The notes: generated by a model not told the origin, from the letters alone. Counted from the stretch's first letter, positions 48,831-61,418 are shown. The stretch is 64,000 nucleotides of DNA from Blastococcus sp. TBT05-19 (GCF_003319095.1 NZ_QOHI01000005.1:1-64000); one strand, 5' to 3'. Made by a program: numbers and translations.

Positions 48831-49745
48831 ATGGCGGCTGGATTCGGAAAGCGCACGCGCACGCCCCTGGCCGGGAAGTCCGTCTTCATCACCGGCGCCG
48901 CCCGCGGGATCGGGGCCGCGCTGGCGCGCAAGGCCGCGGCCCGGGGCGCGCGGGTGGCCCTGGTCGGCCTGGAGCCGCAGGAGCTGGCCAGGGTCGCCGA
49001 CGAGCTCGGTCCCGAGCACCTGTGGGTCGAGGCCGACGTCACCGACCCCGAGGCGCTCGCGGCCGCCGTGCAGCGGACGGTCGACACCTTCGGCGGGCTC
49101 GACATCGTCGTGGCCAACGCGGGCATCGCGCCGCTGACCACCGTCATGACCAGCTCCGCGCACGCCCTGGCGCGCACGATCGAGGTCAACCTGATCGGCA
49201 CCATGCTCACCGCGCACGCGACGCTGCCCGAGATCGCCAAGCGCAAGGGTCACGTGCAGCTGATCAGCTCCGCCGCTGCCTTCACCGTGCTGCCGGGCAT
49301 GAGCGCCTACTGCGCGTCCAAGGCCGGCGTCGAGCGCTTCGGCGACGCGCTGCGGCTCGAGGTGGCCCACCGCGGCGTCACCGTGGCCAGCGCCCACCCG
49401 ACCTGGATCGACACCGACATGGTCCGCGACACCGAGGAGGCGCTGCCGACCTTCAAGGAGACGCGCAGGTCCCTCCCCGGCCCGCTGGGTGCCTTCACCT
49501 CCGTGGACGCGTGCGCCGAGGCGCTGGTCGAGAACCTGGAGACCCGCGGACGCCGGGTGTTCGTGCCGCGCTCGGTCGGCACGGTCGCCGCGCTGCGCCA
49601 GCTGGTCACCGGCGTCGTCGCGGAGAAGCTCACCATGGCGATCGCGGCCAAGCGGGTGCCGCAGCTCGAGCGCGACATCGCCGCGCTGGACGGCCGCGAG
49701 TTCGGCTCGAACTCGGTGGGCGACCGCACCAAGGGCGCCGCCTGA
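48831..49745 (+). CDS. Short-chain dehydrogenase/reductase (SadH-like)
   Basis: 304 residues. NAD(P) motif TGAARGIG (21-28), NAG in VANAGI (95-100) and the catalytic S148, Y161 and K165 (SAYCASK). A longer C-terminal tail (250-304) with helices is as in mycobacterial SadH-type proteins. It likely oxidises a secondary alcohol to the ketone taken by the divergent monooxygenase. ATG 48831 follows CCGGAGGAGAAGCCC, and the second operator lies 35 nt upstream, so both sides of the cassette would respond to the same regulator. Confidence 0.88.
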   Translation: MAAGFGKRTRTPLAGKSVFITGAARGIGAALARKAAARGARVALVGLEPQELARVADELGPEHLWVEADVTDPEALAAAVQRTVDTFGGLDIVVANAGIAPLTTVMTSSAHALARTIEVNLIGTMLTAHATLPEIAKRKGHVQLISSAAAFTVLPGMSAYCASKAGVERFGDALRLEVAHRGVTVASAHPTWIDTDMVRDTEEALPTFKETRRSLPGPLGAFTSVDACAEALVENLETRGRRVFVPRSVGTVAALRQLVTGVVAEKLTMAIAAKRVPQLERDIAALDGREFGSNSVGDRTKGAA

Positions 49746-49753
49746 CCGGTTCC

Positions 49754-49793
49754 GGACGCCCCGCCGTCGCCCGGCGGCGGCGGGGCGCGTCCC
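49754..49793 (+). terminator. Hairpin after the SDR gene
   Basis: GCCCCGCCG (49758-49766) and CGGCGGGGC (49778-49786) form the core stem, with partial pairing outside. Confidence 0.5.
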
Positions 49794-49833
49794 GGACACT
49801 GCGGGGGTGACAAGTCCCGGGCAGCGCTGAGGC

Positions 49834-51123
49834 GTGGAACCCACTGGCCTCGCCTTCGCGGCAGCAGGTGCCGCCACCCTCCTCGCGGCGCTGCTGCCCC
49901 GGCTGACCAGCCGGGCGCCGCTGTCCATGCCGATGGTCTTCGTGGGACTCGGCGTGCTGGCGTTCACGCTGGTCCCCGGCCTCCCCTCACCGGACCCGAT
50001 CGAGCACGGGACGACGGCGGTGCACCTCACCGAGGTCGTCGTGATCGTGAGCCTCATGGGCGCCGGGCTCGCGCTGGACCGCCCGCTCAGCTGGGGCGGC
50101 TGGGGCTCCACCTGGCGGTTGCTCGCGGTGACCATGCCCCTGACCGTGCTCGCCACGGCGCTGCTGGGCGGCTGGCTGCTGGGCCTCGGCGCGGCCGCCG
50201 CGCTCCTGCTGGGAGCCGCGCTGGCGCCCACCGACCCGGTCCTGGCCACCGAGGTCCAGGTGGGGGAGCCCACCGACGACGAGGAGAGCGAGGACGAGGC
50301 GCGCTTCGCACTCACCTCGGAGGCCGGCCTCAACGACGGGCTGGCGTTCCCCTTCACCTACGCGGCCATCGCGGTGGCGGCCGCGGGCCTGGCGCCGTCG
50401 GGCTGGCTGGGGGAGTGGCTGGCGGTCGACGTCGTCTGGCGCCTGGTCGCGGGCGTGGGTGCCGGCGCCGCGATGGGCTGGGTCCTGCGCCGGCTCTTCT
50501 TCTCCCGGGCCGGTGAGCGGGCGCACCTGGCCGAGCGCGCCGAGGGGTTCGTCGCCCTGAGCGCGATCTTCCTCGCCTACGGGGTCGCCGAGGTGATCGA
50601 GGGCTACGGGTTCGTCGCCGTCTTCGTGTGCGCCCTGACCATCCGGGCCGCCGAGCGGGCGCACGACCGGCACCAGGTGCTGCACGCCCACGTCGAGCAG
50701 CTCGAGCGGCTGCTCACCGTCGTCCTCCTGCTGCTCGTGGGCGGCGCGGTGGCGCGCGGCATCCTGGCCGGCGTCGGCTGGCGGGAGTTCGCGCTCGCCG
50801 CGGCGTTCCTCCTCCTGGTCCGGCCGCTGACCGGCCTGCTCGCCTTCGTCCGCAGCTCGACGGGGTCCCGGGAGCGCTGGGTCGTGTCGTTCTTCGGCGT
50901 CCGCGGCATCGGCTCGCTGTACTACCTCGCCTACGGGCTGAGCGAGGCCGACATCCCCGGCGCCGAGCAGCTGTGGCGGGTGACCGTGCTCGTGGTCGTC
51001 GGCTCCGTGGTCCTGCACGGGGTCACGGCCGGGCCGGTCATCCACTGGCTGGACCGCAAGCGCGCACGCCGCGCCCGCGCCGTGCACGGCACCGAGGAGC
51101 AGGCCCCGGTCACACCGGTCTGA
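49834..51123 (+). CDS. Cation:proton antiporter (CPA1 family)
   Basis: 429 residues and about twelve membrane helices. The ion-binding helix has LGAALAPTDPVLATEVQVGEP (TDP motif), and SEAGLNDGLAFPFTY carries the second acidic site (ND) of Na+/H+ antiporters. SFFGVRGIGSLYYLAYG is the conserved late helix of the same family. Likely exchanges Na+ or K+ for protons. The GTG at 49834 is chosen by hydrophobic onset (MEPTGLAFAAAGAATLLAALLP). Single gene, with no transport partner nearby. Confidence 0.87.
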   Translation: MEPTGLAFAAAGAATLLAALLPRLTSRAPLSMPMVFVGLGVLAFTLVPGLPSPDPIEHGTTAVHLTEVVVIVSLMGAGLALDRPLSWGGWGSTWRLLAVTMPLTVLATALLGGWLLGLGAAAALLLGAALAPTDPVLATEVQVGEPTDDEESEDEARFALTSEAGLNDGLAFPFTYAAIAVAAAGLAPSGWLGEWLAVDVVWRLVAGVGAGAAMGWVLRRLFFSRAGERAHLAERAEGFVALSAIFLAYGVAEVIEGYGFVAVFVCALTIRAAERAHDRHQVLHAHVEQLERLLTVVLLLLVGGAVARGILAGVGWREFALAAAFLLLVRPLTGLLAFVRSSTGSRERWVVSFFGVRGIGSLYYLAYGLSEADIPGAEQLWRVTVLVVVGSVVLHGVTAGPVIHWLDRKRARRARAVHGTEEQAPVTPV

Positions 51124-51156
51124 GCGGCTCCGGACGACACGGGACCGCCGGTGCCC

Positions 51157-51162
51157 CATGAT
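51157..51162 (+). promoter_or_regulatory. Putative leaderless -10 (CATGAT) of the RidA-like gene
   Basis: CATGAT, a one-base variant of the local TANNNT motif, lies 6 nt before GTG 51169. Confidence 0.35.
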
Positions 51163-51168
51163 CGGCCG

Positions 51169-51609
51169 GTGACCATCGAGCTCGTGCGCCCGCCGGGTCC
51201 GACCCATCCCGCGCCCCACGCCTGCGCGGCGGTGACCGATCCCGGCCGGATGGTCTTCACCGCCGGGGCCGCGCCGCTCGACGACGACGGCACCGTGGCG
51301 GTGGGCGACGTCGCCGGCCAGGCCCGCCGGGCGATGGCGAACCTCGCCACGGCCCTGGAGGCGGGCGGCGCCACGCTGCGCGACGTCCTGAGGACGACGG
51401 TGTACGTGGCCACCACCGACCGCGCCGACCTGCTCGCCGCTGCCGAGGCCGTGCGCGAGGCGCTGGGTGCCCACCTCGCGCCGAGCACCCTGGTCGGGGT
51501 CACCGTCCTCGCGCACCCCGACCAGCTGGTGGAGGTGGACGCGGTCGCCGTGCGGGACACCTGGCAGGAGCCGGGCCCGCCCGACGACGCCGCTACGTTG
51601 GACGGATGA
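51169..51609 (+). CDS. RidA/YjgF family protein
   Basis: 146 residues. The fold is recognisable from RMVFTAGAAPLDDDGTVAVGDVAGQARRAMANLATALEAGGATLRDVLRTTVYVAT and HLAPSTLVGVTVLAHPDQLVEVDAVAV. RidA proteins deaminate reactive enamines from amino-acid metabolism. The usual arginine near the end of the RidA active site (PxR) is replaced: PSTLVGV shows no Arg, so classical enamine deaminase activity is uncertain. Stop overlaps the exoribonuclease ATG (ATGA). Confidence 0.82.
   Translation: MTIELVRPPGPTHPAPHACAAVTDPGRMVFTAGAAPLDDDGTVAVGDVAGQARRAMANLATALEAGGATLRDVLRTTVYVATTDRADLLAAAEAVREALGAHLAPSTLVGVTVLAHPDQLVEVDAVAVRDTWQEPGPPDDAATLDG
51594..51599 (+). promoter_or_regulatory. Putative leaderless -10 (TACGTT) of the exoribonuclease gene
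   Basis: TACGTT, 6 nt, ATG 51606. It lies inside the end of the RidA gene, so the exoribonuclease may have its own start of transcription. Confidence 0.45.
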
Positions 51610-52097
51610 GCGTCCGGCGCTTCTTCTACGACACCGAGTTCATCGAGGACGGCACGACGATCGACCTCGTCTCGATCGGCGTCGTCGACGAGACCGGCCG
51701 CGAGTTCTACGCCGTCAGCACCGAGTTCGACCCCGGCAAGGCGATCCCGTGGGTGCGGCGCAACGTGCTCGACCAGCTGCCGTCGCCGGCGGACAGGGCC
51801 TGGCGCAGCCGGGCGCGGATCCGCGAGGACCTGCTGGCCTTCCTGACCGGGCCGGGTGAGGAGATCGAGCTGTGGGCGTGGTTCGGCGCCTACGACCACG
51901 TCGCCCTGTGCCAGCTCTGGGGTGCGATGCCCGCCCTGCCGCGGCCGATCCCGCGGTTCACCCGCGAGCTGCGGCAGCGCTGGGACGACCGGGGTCAGCC
52001 GGCGCTCCCGCCGAAGCCGCAGGGCACGCACGACGCGCTGGTCGACGCCCGCTTCAACCTGGCGCGCTGGAACGCGATCGAGTCGGCCGGACGCTGA
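51606..52097 (+). CDS. 3'-5' exoribonuclease (Rv2179c-like DEDD nuclease)
   Basis: 163 residues. FFYDTEFIEDG contains the first acidic pair (D9, E11), LWAWFGAYDHVALCQLWG the third and KPQGTHDALVDARFNLARW the His/Asp of the DEDDh set. It matches the actinobacterial 3'-5' exoribonuclease of which Rv2179c is the known example, which trims RNA 3' overhangs. Length fits. Its position near aroG and the PASTA kinase agrees with mycobacteria. Confidence 0.9.
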   Translation: MSVRRFFYDTEFIEDGTTIDLVSIGVVDETGREFYAVSTEFDPGKAIPWVRRNVLDQLPSPADRAWRSRARIREDLLAFLTGPGEEIELWAWFGAYDHVALCQLWGAMPALPRPIPRFTRELRQRWDDRGQPALPPKPQGTHDALVDARFNLARWNAIESAGR

Positions 52098-52153
52098 CCG
52101 CACCACGGGGACACCCCTCGCCGCGCAGCGATGCGGACGGAAGACTCGCGGAG

Positions 52154-53362
52154 GTGCGCCGCAACCTGGAGGTCCCACCGTCGGCGGTGGTGGTCGAGGT
52201 CGGGGACGCAGCGACACGCGAGCACGGGCTGCCCACGTCCCTGCTCGGGGGCTACCTGACGGCCCTGGTCGACGTCGCCGTGCACGACCGGCGCCTCACC
52301 CGCGCCGAGGAGGCGCACTGCCGGGACCTCGGGGCCGAGGCCGCGCAGCAGGGCGTGGGTCTCCCGGCGCTGGTCGACCTCTACATGAGCGCCTCCCGCC
52401 GTCTCTGGCCCCGGCTGCCGGAGCTGGTCGCGGGCGCGCGCGGGCGCCAGCTGGACCCGGCGGGACTGGTGACGGTGGGGGAGGCCGTGTGGCGGGCGGC
52501 CGACACGGCGCTCGCCGCCCTCGCGGCAGGTCACGAGGAAGCCCAGCGGGAGGTGGTCCGCCGGGAGGAGGCGTTCCGCCGCGAGTTCGTCGACGACCTG
52601 CTGACCGGCCGGTCGGAGGTCGGTTCGCTGGTGGAGCGGGCCGAGCGGTTGGGACTGGCTCTCGCCGGGAGCCACACCGTGATGGTGGCGACCACCGATC
52701 GTCCCGCCGACTCCGGCATGCACCTGACGAAGTGGCTCGAGGACGAGGCCCGGCTCCGGTTCGGCGACCGAGGCCTCCTGGTCGCGGCCAAGGACGGCCG
52801 TCTGGTCAGCGTGATCGCCTCTGGCGCGGCTCAGGGCCATGAGGGGGACCGTCACGCGCTCGCGGAGGCCGCGGGTCCGGCCGTGGCCCGGTTGACCCGG
52901 CGGCCGCACTGGCGCGTGGGCGTGGGCCGGTCGCACCCGGGCCCCCGCGGCGTCCTCCGGTCCTACCGCGAGGCCGTCGACGCCCTCGAGGTGGCCGAAC
53001 GGCTCGACCTGCCCGAGCGGGTGGTCCACGCCCGCGACATGCTCGTCTACCGGGTCCTCCTGCGCGACGAGGCGGCCATCTCCGATCTCGTCGGCACGGT
53101 CCTCGGGCCGCTGGAGGACGCCCGCGGCGGACCCGAGCCGCTGGTCACGACCGTGGAGGCCTACTTCGCCGACGGCCGGAACGCGGCGTCGGCCGCCCGT
53201 CGACTGCACCTGAGCGTGCGGGCGGTGACCTACCGCCTCCAGCGGGTCCGGGAGCTCACCGGCTACGACCCGGCCGACCCGGCGGACCAGCTCCCGCTGA
53301 TGGTGGCCGTGACCGGGGCGCGGCTGCTGGACTGGCCCGCCACACCGCTGTCCGGGGACTGA
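52154..53362 (+). CDS. PucR family transcriptional regulator (CdaR-like)
   Basis: 402 residues. N-terminal helical sensor part (30-180), a degenerate GGDEF-like CdaR middle (about 185-310), and a C-terminal helix-turn-helix VEAYFADGRNAASAARRLHLSVRAVTYRLQRVRELTGYDP, the HTH_30 of PucR/CdaR proteins. The effector and target genes are unknown; no catabolic gene stands beside it except a STAS gene. GTG 52154 follows CGCGGAG. A perfect dyad lies 12 nt after its stop. Confidence 0.87.
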   Translation: MRRNLEVPPSAVVVEVGDAATREHGLPTSLLGGYLTALVDVAVHDRRLTRAEEAHCRDLGAEAAQQGVGLPALVDLYMSASRRLWPRLPELVAGARGRQLDPAGLVTVGEAVWRAADTALAALAAGHEEAQREVVRREEAFRREFVDDLLTGRSEVGSLVERAERLGLALAGSHTVMVATTDRPADSGMHLTKWLEDEARLRFGDRGLLVAAKDGRLVSVIASGAAQGHEGDRHALAEAAGPAVARLTRRPHWRVGVGRSHPGPRGVLRSYREAVDALEVAERLDLPERVVHARDMLVYRVLLRDEAAISDLVGTVLGPLEDARGGPEPLVTTVEAYFADGRNAASAARRLHLSVRAVTYRLQRVRELTGYDPADPADQLPLMVAVTGARLLDWPATPLSGD

Positions 53363-53374
53363 GGCGCCCGCCGA

Positions 53375-53395
53375 CGTTGCCGGGTCCCGGCAACG
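53375..53395. other. Perfect 21-bp dyad between pucR and STAS genes
   Basis: Arms CGTTGCCGGG and CCCGGCAACG flank a single T. It can be a short terminator for the PucR gene or an operator; the tiny loop argues for a protein-binding site. Confidence 0.5.
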
Positions 53396-53450
53396 AGCCG
53401 GGGCGGTAGTCGTCCGGGGCGAGGCCTGCCGGGCGACGTCCCGGCCGCCC

Positions 53451-53456
53451 TAGCGT
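53451..53456 (+). promoter_or_regulatory. Putative leaderless -10 (TAGCGT) of the STAS gene
   Basis: TAGCGT, 6 nt, ATG 53463; no Shine-Dalgarno. Confidence 0.5.
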
Positions 53457-53462
53457 CGGTTC

Positions 53463-53891
53463 ATGCCACGGACCACCCACCCGCTCCCGCGGTTCCGCGC
53501 CCGTTCCGCTCCTGCCTCCACCCGCCGACCGGCCCTTGTCCCGTCGCAGACCTGCGTCCGATCGGCCCCGGAGCAACCGCAGGCGGCACTGGCCCTGGAC
53601 ATCGAGTGGGACCACCCGCGCCCGGTCGTGGTCGTCTCCGGGGAACTGGACGTCGTGGGCGGCGAGCTCTTCGTGGCGGTGCTCGACCACGTGCGCTCAT
53701 CCGGCCCGGGGACCGTCGCGGTGGACCTGTCCGGGGTGTCCTTCGTGGACACCCACGGGCTGACGCCGGCTCTCCAGCCCGACGTCGTCCTGGTCGACGC
53801 CTCGCGCGTCGTCGACCGGCTGCTCACGCTGATGGGGCAGCCGGCCGTCGGCGCCGGTCGCCGCCCGGGCGGGGGCCGCGGCTGCACCTGA
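53463..53891 (+). CDS. STAS domain protein (anti-sigma factor antagonist-like)
   Basis: 142 residues. A basic extension of 40 residues precedes a STAS core: PVVVVSGELDVVGGELFVAVLDHV, GTVAVDLSGVSFVDTHGLTPAL and VVLVDASRVVDRLLTLMG. In anti-sigma antagonists the phospho-serine is in D-S-S/T-G-L; here it reads DTHGL, so the Ser is absent although a neighbouring Thr is present. No anti-sigma kinase gene is near. Function uncertain, perhaps a signalling partner. Confidence 0.78.
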   Translation: MPRTTHPLPRFRARSAPASTRRPALVPSQTCVRSAPEQPQAALALDIEWDHPRPVVVVSGELDVVGGELFVAVLDHVRSSGPGTVAVDLSGVSFVDTHGLTPALQPDVVLVDASRVVDRLLTLMGQPAVGAGRRPGGGRGCT

Positions 53892-54100
53892 CCCGGCCTT
53901 CCGGATCCCATCAGACGGCAGACGGCGCCCGGCTGGGACCGGGTCGAGGGCCTGGCTCCTGGTCACCCCGTCGCCCATCACCGGAACCATCGACCGGACG
54001 GAGCACCCGTGCCGCCCTCCCTGCTCGTCGCCCTCCTCCCCGGAGGCCTTCCGGACCGGGGTAGCTGCCCTGCCACCGCGGTCTGCCGGATCGGCGGCCC

Positions 54101-54718
54101 GTGAGCACCGCCGGACCGCGTGGGGGGTGGTCGACGCCGCGGCGGGCCGCGGTCCGGGCGGGGCGGGTCCTGGTCGGGACCGTCGTCGTCGCCACCGCCA
54201 TGTTCGGTGCGGTGGTCACGCCGTGGGCGGTGATGCTCCTCGGCGCGCCCGCGCTGGGGCTGCTCGCGGCAGGCACGGTCGCGTCCGCGGACCCGGGGTT
54301 CCCGCGGGAGCCGGGCTCGCGCCGGGTCGTCGTCCACGTCGCCGCCGGCGGCGTGCTGGCCGTCCCGTTCGGCGCCGCGCTGCCGGCGCTGGGCGGGCTG
54401 GGGGGCGCCGTCGTCCTGGTGGTGCTGGTCGTGGGGTCGCTCGTGGCGGCCGACGCCCTCGCCGCGGCGGAGCGCGGCTCGCGGGCCGAGGACGCCGCCG
54501 AGCTCGGCGCGCTGCCGACCGAGGAGGTGGTCCGCCAGTGGCTCGCCACGGAGGAGCGCCTGCGCTCGCCCCGGCACCGGGGCGAGGCCGCCGAGGTGCG
54601 CGCGCTGCTGCTCGACGAGCTCGCCCGCCGGGACCCGCAGGGGGTGGCCGCGTGGCTCGCCGCCGGGGGTGCCTCGCCGGCCCCGTACATCAGGACCGGC
54701 CGAGACCTTCCCGGCTGA
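54101..54718 (+). CDS. Membrane protein of unknown function, 205 aa
   Basis: Three hydrophobic stretches (VLVGTVVVATAMFGAVVTPWAVMLLGAPALGLLAAGTVA, then VVHVAAGGVLAVPFGAALPAL, then LGGAVVLVVLVVGSLVAADALAAAE) form perhaps four helices, followed by a soluble helical tail with LPTEEVVRQWLATEERLRS and EVRALLLDELARRDPQGVAAWL. The tail resembles small helical repeats seen in many actinobacterial membrane proteins. Not recognised further. GTG 54101 is the first good start. It lies after a 209-nt gap with nothing recognisable. Confidence 0.65.
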   Translation: MSTAGPRGGWSTPRRAAVRAGRVLVGTVVVATAMFGAVVTPWAVMLLGAPALGLLAAGTVASADPGFPREPGSRRVVVHVAAGGVLAVPFGAALPALGGLGGAVVLVVLVVGSLVAADALAAAERGSRAEDAAELGALPTEEVVRQWLATEERLRSPRHRGEAAEVRALLLDELARRDPQGVAAWLAAGGASPAPYIRTGRDLPG

Positions 54719-54724
54719 CGTGCG

Positions 54725-54761
54725 ACGAGGCCCCCTCCGGAACTTCCGGAGGGGGCCTCGT
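54725..54761. terminator. Hairpin between the membrane protein and chemoreceptor genes
   Basis: 17-bp perfect stem (54725-54741 with 54745-54761), 3-nt loop, between convergent genes. Confidence 0.75.
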
Positions 54762-54779
54762 GCCGTTCGGTGCGAGCCG

Positions 54780-56933
54780 TCAGACGGTGAAGACCGACAA
54801 CAGCCGGTTGAGCTCGCGGGACAGGCCGTCGAGCTCCTGGGCCGCCGACCGGGCGCGGTCGACGTCGGCAGCGCTGTCGTCGGCGTCCCGGCTCACCGCG
54901 GTGAGCGTGGTGGTCACCGTGCCGGCGCCCTCGGCGGCCGTGGCCACGCTGCGGGTGAGCTCCCGGGTGGTGGCGGTCTGCTCCTCCACGGCGCTGGCGA
55001 TCGTCGTCTGGTGGTCGTTGATCGAGCGGACGACCTCGGCGATCTGCGAGATGGAGCGCACCGCCGCCGTGGTCTCGGACTGGATGCCCTGCACCCGCTG
55101 GGCGATCTCCTCGCTGGCCTTGGCGGCCTCCTGCGCGAGCTCCTTGACCTCGTTGGCGACCACGGCGAAGCCCTTGCCCGCGTCACCGGCGCGGGCGGCC
55201 TCGATGGTGGCGTTGAGCGCGAGCAGGTTGGTCTGCTCGGCCACGCCGGAGATCACCTTGACGACGTCGCCGATCTCGGCCGAGCTCGCGCCCAGAGCGG
55301 CGATCGTGGTCTCGGTGGTCTCGGCGAGGGAGGCGGCCTGGCGGCCGACCTCGGCGGCCTCGGCCGCGCTGCGGGCGATCTCGGTGATCGAGGCGCCCAT
55401 CTCCTCCGCGCCGGCCGCGGCCGACGAGACGCTCATGCTGATGTCCGCCGCGACGCCGTGGGCGTCCTGCGCCTGGTCCCGGCTGCGCGAGGCGCGCTGG
55501 GCCAGGCCGTCGGCCACCGTGGAGACGCCCGCGGCCGAGGAGGCCACTTCCTGCGCGCAGCGGTGGATGTCCCGCACGGTGGCGGCCACCTTCTCCACGA
55601 ACCTGTTGAACGCACCGGAGAGCTGGCCGACCTCGTCGTTGCGGGAGTCGTCCATGCGCTGGGTCAGGTCGCCCTCGCCGTCGGCGATCTCGGCCATGCG
55701 GTCCCGCAGCGTGGTCAGGGGCTTGGTGAGCCGGTGTCCGACGAACTGGGCCATCAGGCCGCCGAGGAGGGCGATGACGACGGCGGCGACGACCATGGCC
55801 CACACCATGGAGGAACGGCCGTCGGCCAGCGCCTCCTTGGGGCCGGTGAAGTCGGCATCGCGGGCGTTGGTGACGAGCACCCAGTCCCAGGGCTTGAAGT
55901 ACGAGATGCGGGCGGTCGTGGGCCCGGCCTCGGGGTCCACGTAGCGGACGGTGGCCTGCTCGCCGGGCTCCAGGGCCACGGCGGCCTCGACGATCTCCTT
56001 GACGTAGGGCTTGCCGTCGGCGTCGGTCGCCTCGAGCATCGCCTCGCCGTCGCGGGCGCCCTCCGGGCTGATGAGCACGGTGCCGGCGATCGTGCCGCTG
56101 CCGCCGTAGACCTCCACGTGCCCGGTGTCGCCGACCTCGGTCGCCTCGAGGCTCTCGCGCAGAGCGGGGAGGTTCTGCTGCTTCTGGCCGACGTAGAGCA
56201 CGCCGATGACGTCGCCGGCAGGGCCGAACAGCGGTGCGTACGCCGACACCAGCCAGGAGTCGACGACGAGGGCGTTGCCCCGGTAGGTCTGCCCGCTGCT
56301 CACCGTGGAGGCGACGGGGTTGGGCTTGCCGTCGGGGTTCACCGCGGGGATGTAGGTGCCGATCGCGCGGGCGCCCGAGGCGGCCTGCACGTTCGTGGCC
56401 ACCCGCAGGAAGCTCCCGTCGGGGGTCTTCTGGAAGATCGTGACGGTCGCGCCGACCATGGTCTTGATCGTGTCCACGACCGGGGTGGGGACGGCGACGT
56501 CGCTGTTCTTGCCCAGCCACTGGCCGCCGATCAGGACGCGCGGCAGGGCCAGCGGGGTGACCTCGCCGTTCATCTGGTTCTTGGCGTCCCAGGCGACGAG
56601 CCCGTTGCGCGGGTTCGGGTCGATCGAGAACCCGCCGGACTGCTGCAGCACGTACTGCGCGGCGGCGAGGTCGGCGTCGACCTTGGCCGAGGTCGAGGCG
56701 CCCTGGGTCGCGACGACGTCGTAGACGCCGTCGGCCACGCGGCTGATGTCGTCCTCGACGAGGGCAGCCATGTCGCGATCGGCGTCGTCGGCGAAGCGGC
56801 CGCTCTGCCAGGCGCTGACACCGCCCATGGCCACGCCGGTCACCGCGACGCTGCTGACCGCGAGGGCCACGACCTTGGTGCGGATACCCCAGTGGGAGGG
56901 GAGCGCCCAGGTGGGCAGGTTCGGCGCGCTCAT
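54780..56933 (-). CDS. Methyl-accepting chemotaxis protein with Cache sensor
   Basis: 717 residues. Membrane helix 1 at about 21-43, an external Cache-type sensor (45-370) with GYVYV-like pieces [24 protein letters not shown], helix 2 at about 374-395, HAMP ([28 protein letters not shown]) and a C-terminal signalling helical hairpin with the tip [37 protein letters not shown]. It should signal to CheA/CheW; no che gene is in the window. ATG 56933 has AGGAAGGG 6 nt upstream. Its presence suggests a motile actinomycete. Confidence 0.93.
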   Translation of the reverse strand: MSAPNLPTWALPSHWGIRTKVVALAVSSVAVTGVAMGGVSAWQSGRFADDADRDMAALVEDDISRVADGVYDVVATQGASTSAKVDADLAAAQYVLQQSGGFSIDPNPRNGLVAWDAKNQMNGEVTPLALPRVLIGGQWLGKNSDVAVPTPVVDTIKTMVGATVTIFQKTPDGSFLRVATNVQAASGARAIGTYIPAVNPDGKPNPVASTVSSGQTYRGNALVVDSWLVSAYAPLFGPAGDVIGVLYVGQKQQNLPALRESLEATEVGDTGHVEVYGGSGTIAGTVLISPEGARDGEAMLEATDADGKPYVKEIVEAAVALEPGEQATVRYVDPEAGPTTARISYFKPWDWVLVTNARDADFTGPKEALADGRSSMVWAMVVAAVVIALLGGLMAQFVGHRLTKPLTTLRDRMAEIADGEGDLTQRMDDSRNDEVGQLSGAFNRFVEKVAATVRDIHRCAQEVASSAAGVSTVADGLAQRASRSRDQAQDAHGVAADISMSVSSAAAGAEEMGASITEIARSAAEAAEVGRQAASLAETTETTIAALGASSAEIGDVVKVISGVAEQTNLLALNATIEAARAGDAGKGFAVVANEVKELAQEAAKASEEIAQRVQGIQSETTAAVRSISQIAEVVRSINDHQTTIASAVEEQTATTRELTRSVATAAEGAGTVTTTLTAVSRDADDSAADVDRARSAAQELDGLSRELNRLLSVFTV

Positions 56934-57043
56934 GTCGGCCCTTCCTGATCTCCGCAGCGGTCCGTCGCCGCTGCTCCCCGTTTCCTCGGCAGCTCGGGCG
57001 TCGTCCGGAACCGAACCGACCGTTCGTGATCCGTTCGTCATGA

Positions 57044-59507
<2,464 letters not shown>

Positions 59508-59523
59508 CCGGACCACGTGGCCC

Positions 59524-59561
59524 CCGGGCCGCGCATCCCGCGCCACGGGATGCGCGCCCGG
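59524..59561. terminator. Hairpin between threonine aldolase and Nudix genes
   Basis: A stem of about 16 bp with one bulge (59524-59540 with 59546-59561), between convergent genes. Confidence 0.65.
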
Positions 59562-59580
59562 AGGACCGCGCCCGCGCGGG

Positions 59581-60042
59581 TCAGAAGCCGTGCGTGACGA
59601 TCGGTGGCACGGCGCCGTCGGCCAGGGCGCCGATGACCTGCAGCTCGTGCGGGACGACGGGCGCGGGCAGCGCGTCGAGGGCGAACCAGCGCAGGTCGGC
59701 GGTCTTGCCGGCCTCCACCCGCCGCGGCGTCCCGGTCCACCGGCGGCACTCGAGGAAGAAGTCGACCCGCTCGTCGACCGGACCGTGGGGCTCGACGGTC
59801 CGGTGCATGGCGCACAGCGGCACCAGGTCCGCCGGGTCGATGGCGATGCCCAGCTCCTCCGCGGCCTCGCGGGCAGCCGCCTCGAAGACCGACTCGCCCG
59901 CCTCCACGTGCCCGGCGGCCGCTGCCGCCCAGTGGTCGTCCATGTAGCCGGTACCGGACCGGAGCTGGAGCAGCACCTGCTCCGCCCCGTCCGCCACCCG
60001 GCGCAGCAGCACGTAGGCCGCCGGCACCACCTGGAAGCGCAT
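59581..60042 (-). CDS. Nudix hydrolase
   Basis: 153 residues. The Nudix box begins GHVEAGESVFEAAAREA and ends with AEELGI (about 44-66), matching GX5EX7REUXEEXGU with all acidic metal ligands. DERVDFFLECRRWTG is the usual next strand. Nucleoside diphosphate-X hydrolase; substrate unknown. ATG 60042 has CAGGAT 6 nt upstream, a one-base variant of the local leaderless motif. Confidence 0.9.
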   Translation of the reverse strand: MRFQVVPAAYVLLRRVADGAEQVLLQLRSGTGYMDDHWAAAAAGHVEAGESVFEAAAREAAEELGIAIDPADLVPLCAMHRTVEPHGPVDERVDFFLECRRWTGTPRRVEAGKTADLRWFALDALPAPVVPHELQVIGALADGAVPPIVTHGF

Positions 60043-60076
60043 CCGGTCATCCTGCCCCGGGCGCGGAACGGCCGGG

Positions 60077-60109
60077 GGCCGGGCCCCCTGGACGGCGGAG
60101 GGCCCGGCC
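60077..60109 (-). terminator. Hairpin after the subtilase gene
   Basis: GGCCGGGCCC and GGGCCCGGCC arms (10 bp) with a 13-nt loop, just beyond the protease stop. Confidence 0.55.
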
Positions 60110-60115
60110 GAGGGG

Positions 60116-61273
<1,158 letters not shown>

Positions 61274-61418
61274 GGCTTCTCCTCGTTCACCGGTCGGCCG
61301 CTGGCTGCAGCGGCTCGGGTGCGCAGAGTGAAGCCCACCGGGGCCGTCGGCGGAATGGGCGCGTACCGGAACGCAGGTGGACGCGGCGATTCGCGGGCAG
61401 CCGGGCGTGTCGCCGGGC

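Noticed and set aside
51872..52153. Upstream extension of the PucR protein
   Set aside because: It would overlap the exoribonuclease gene in another frame and has no PucR similarity.
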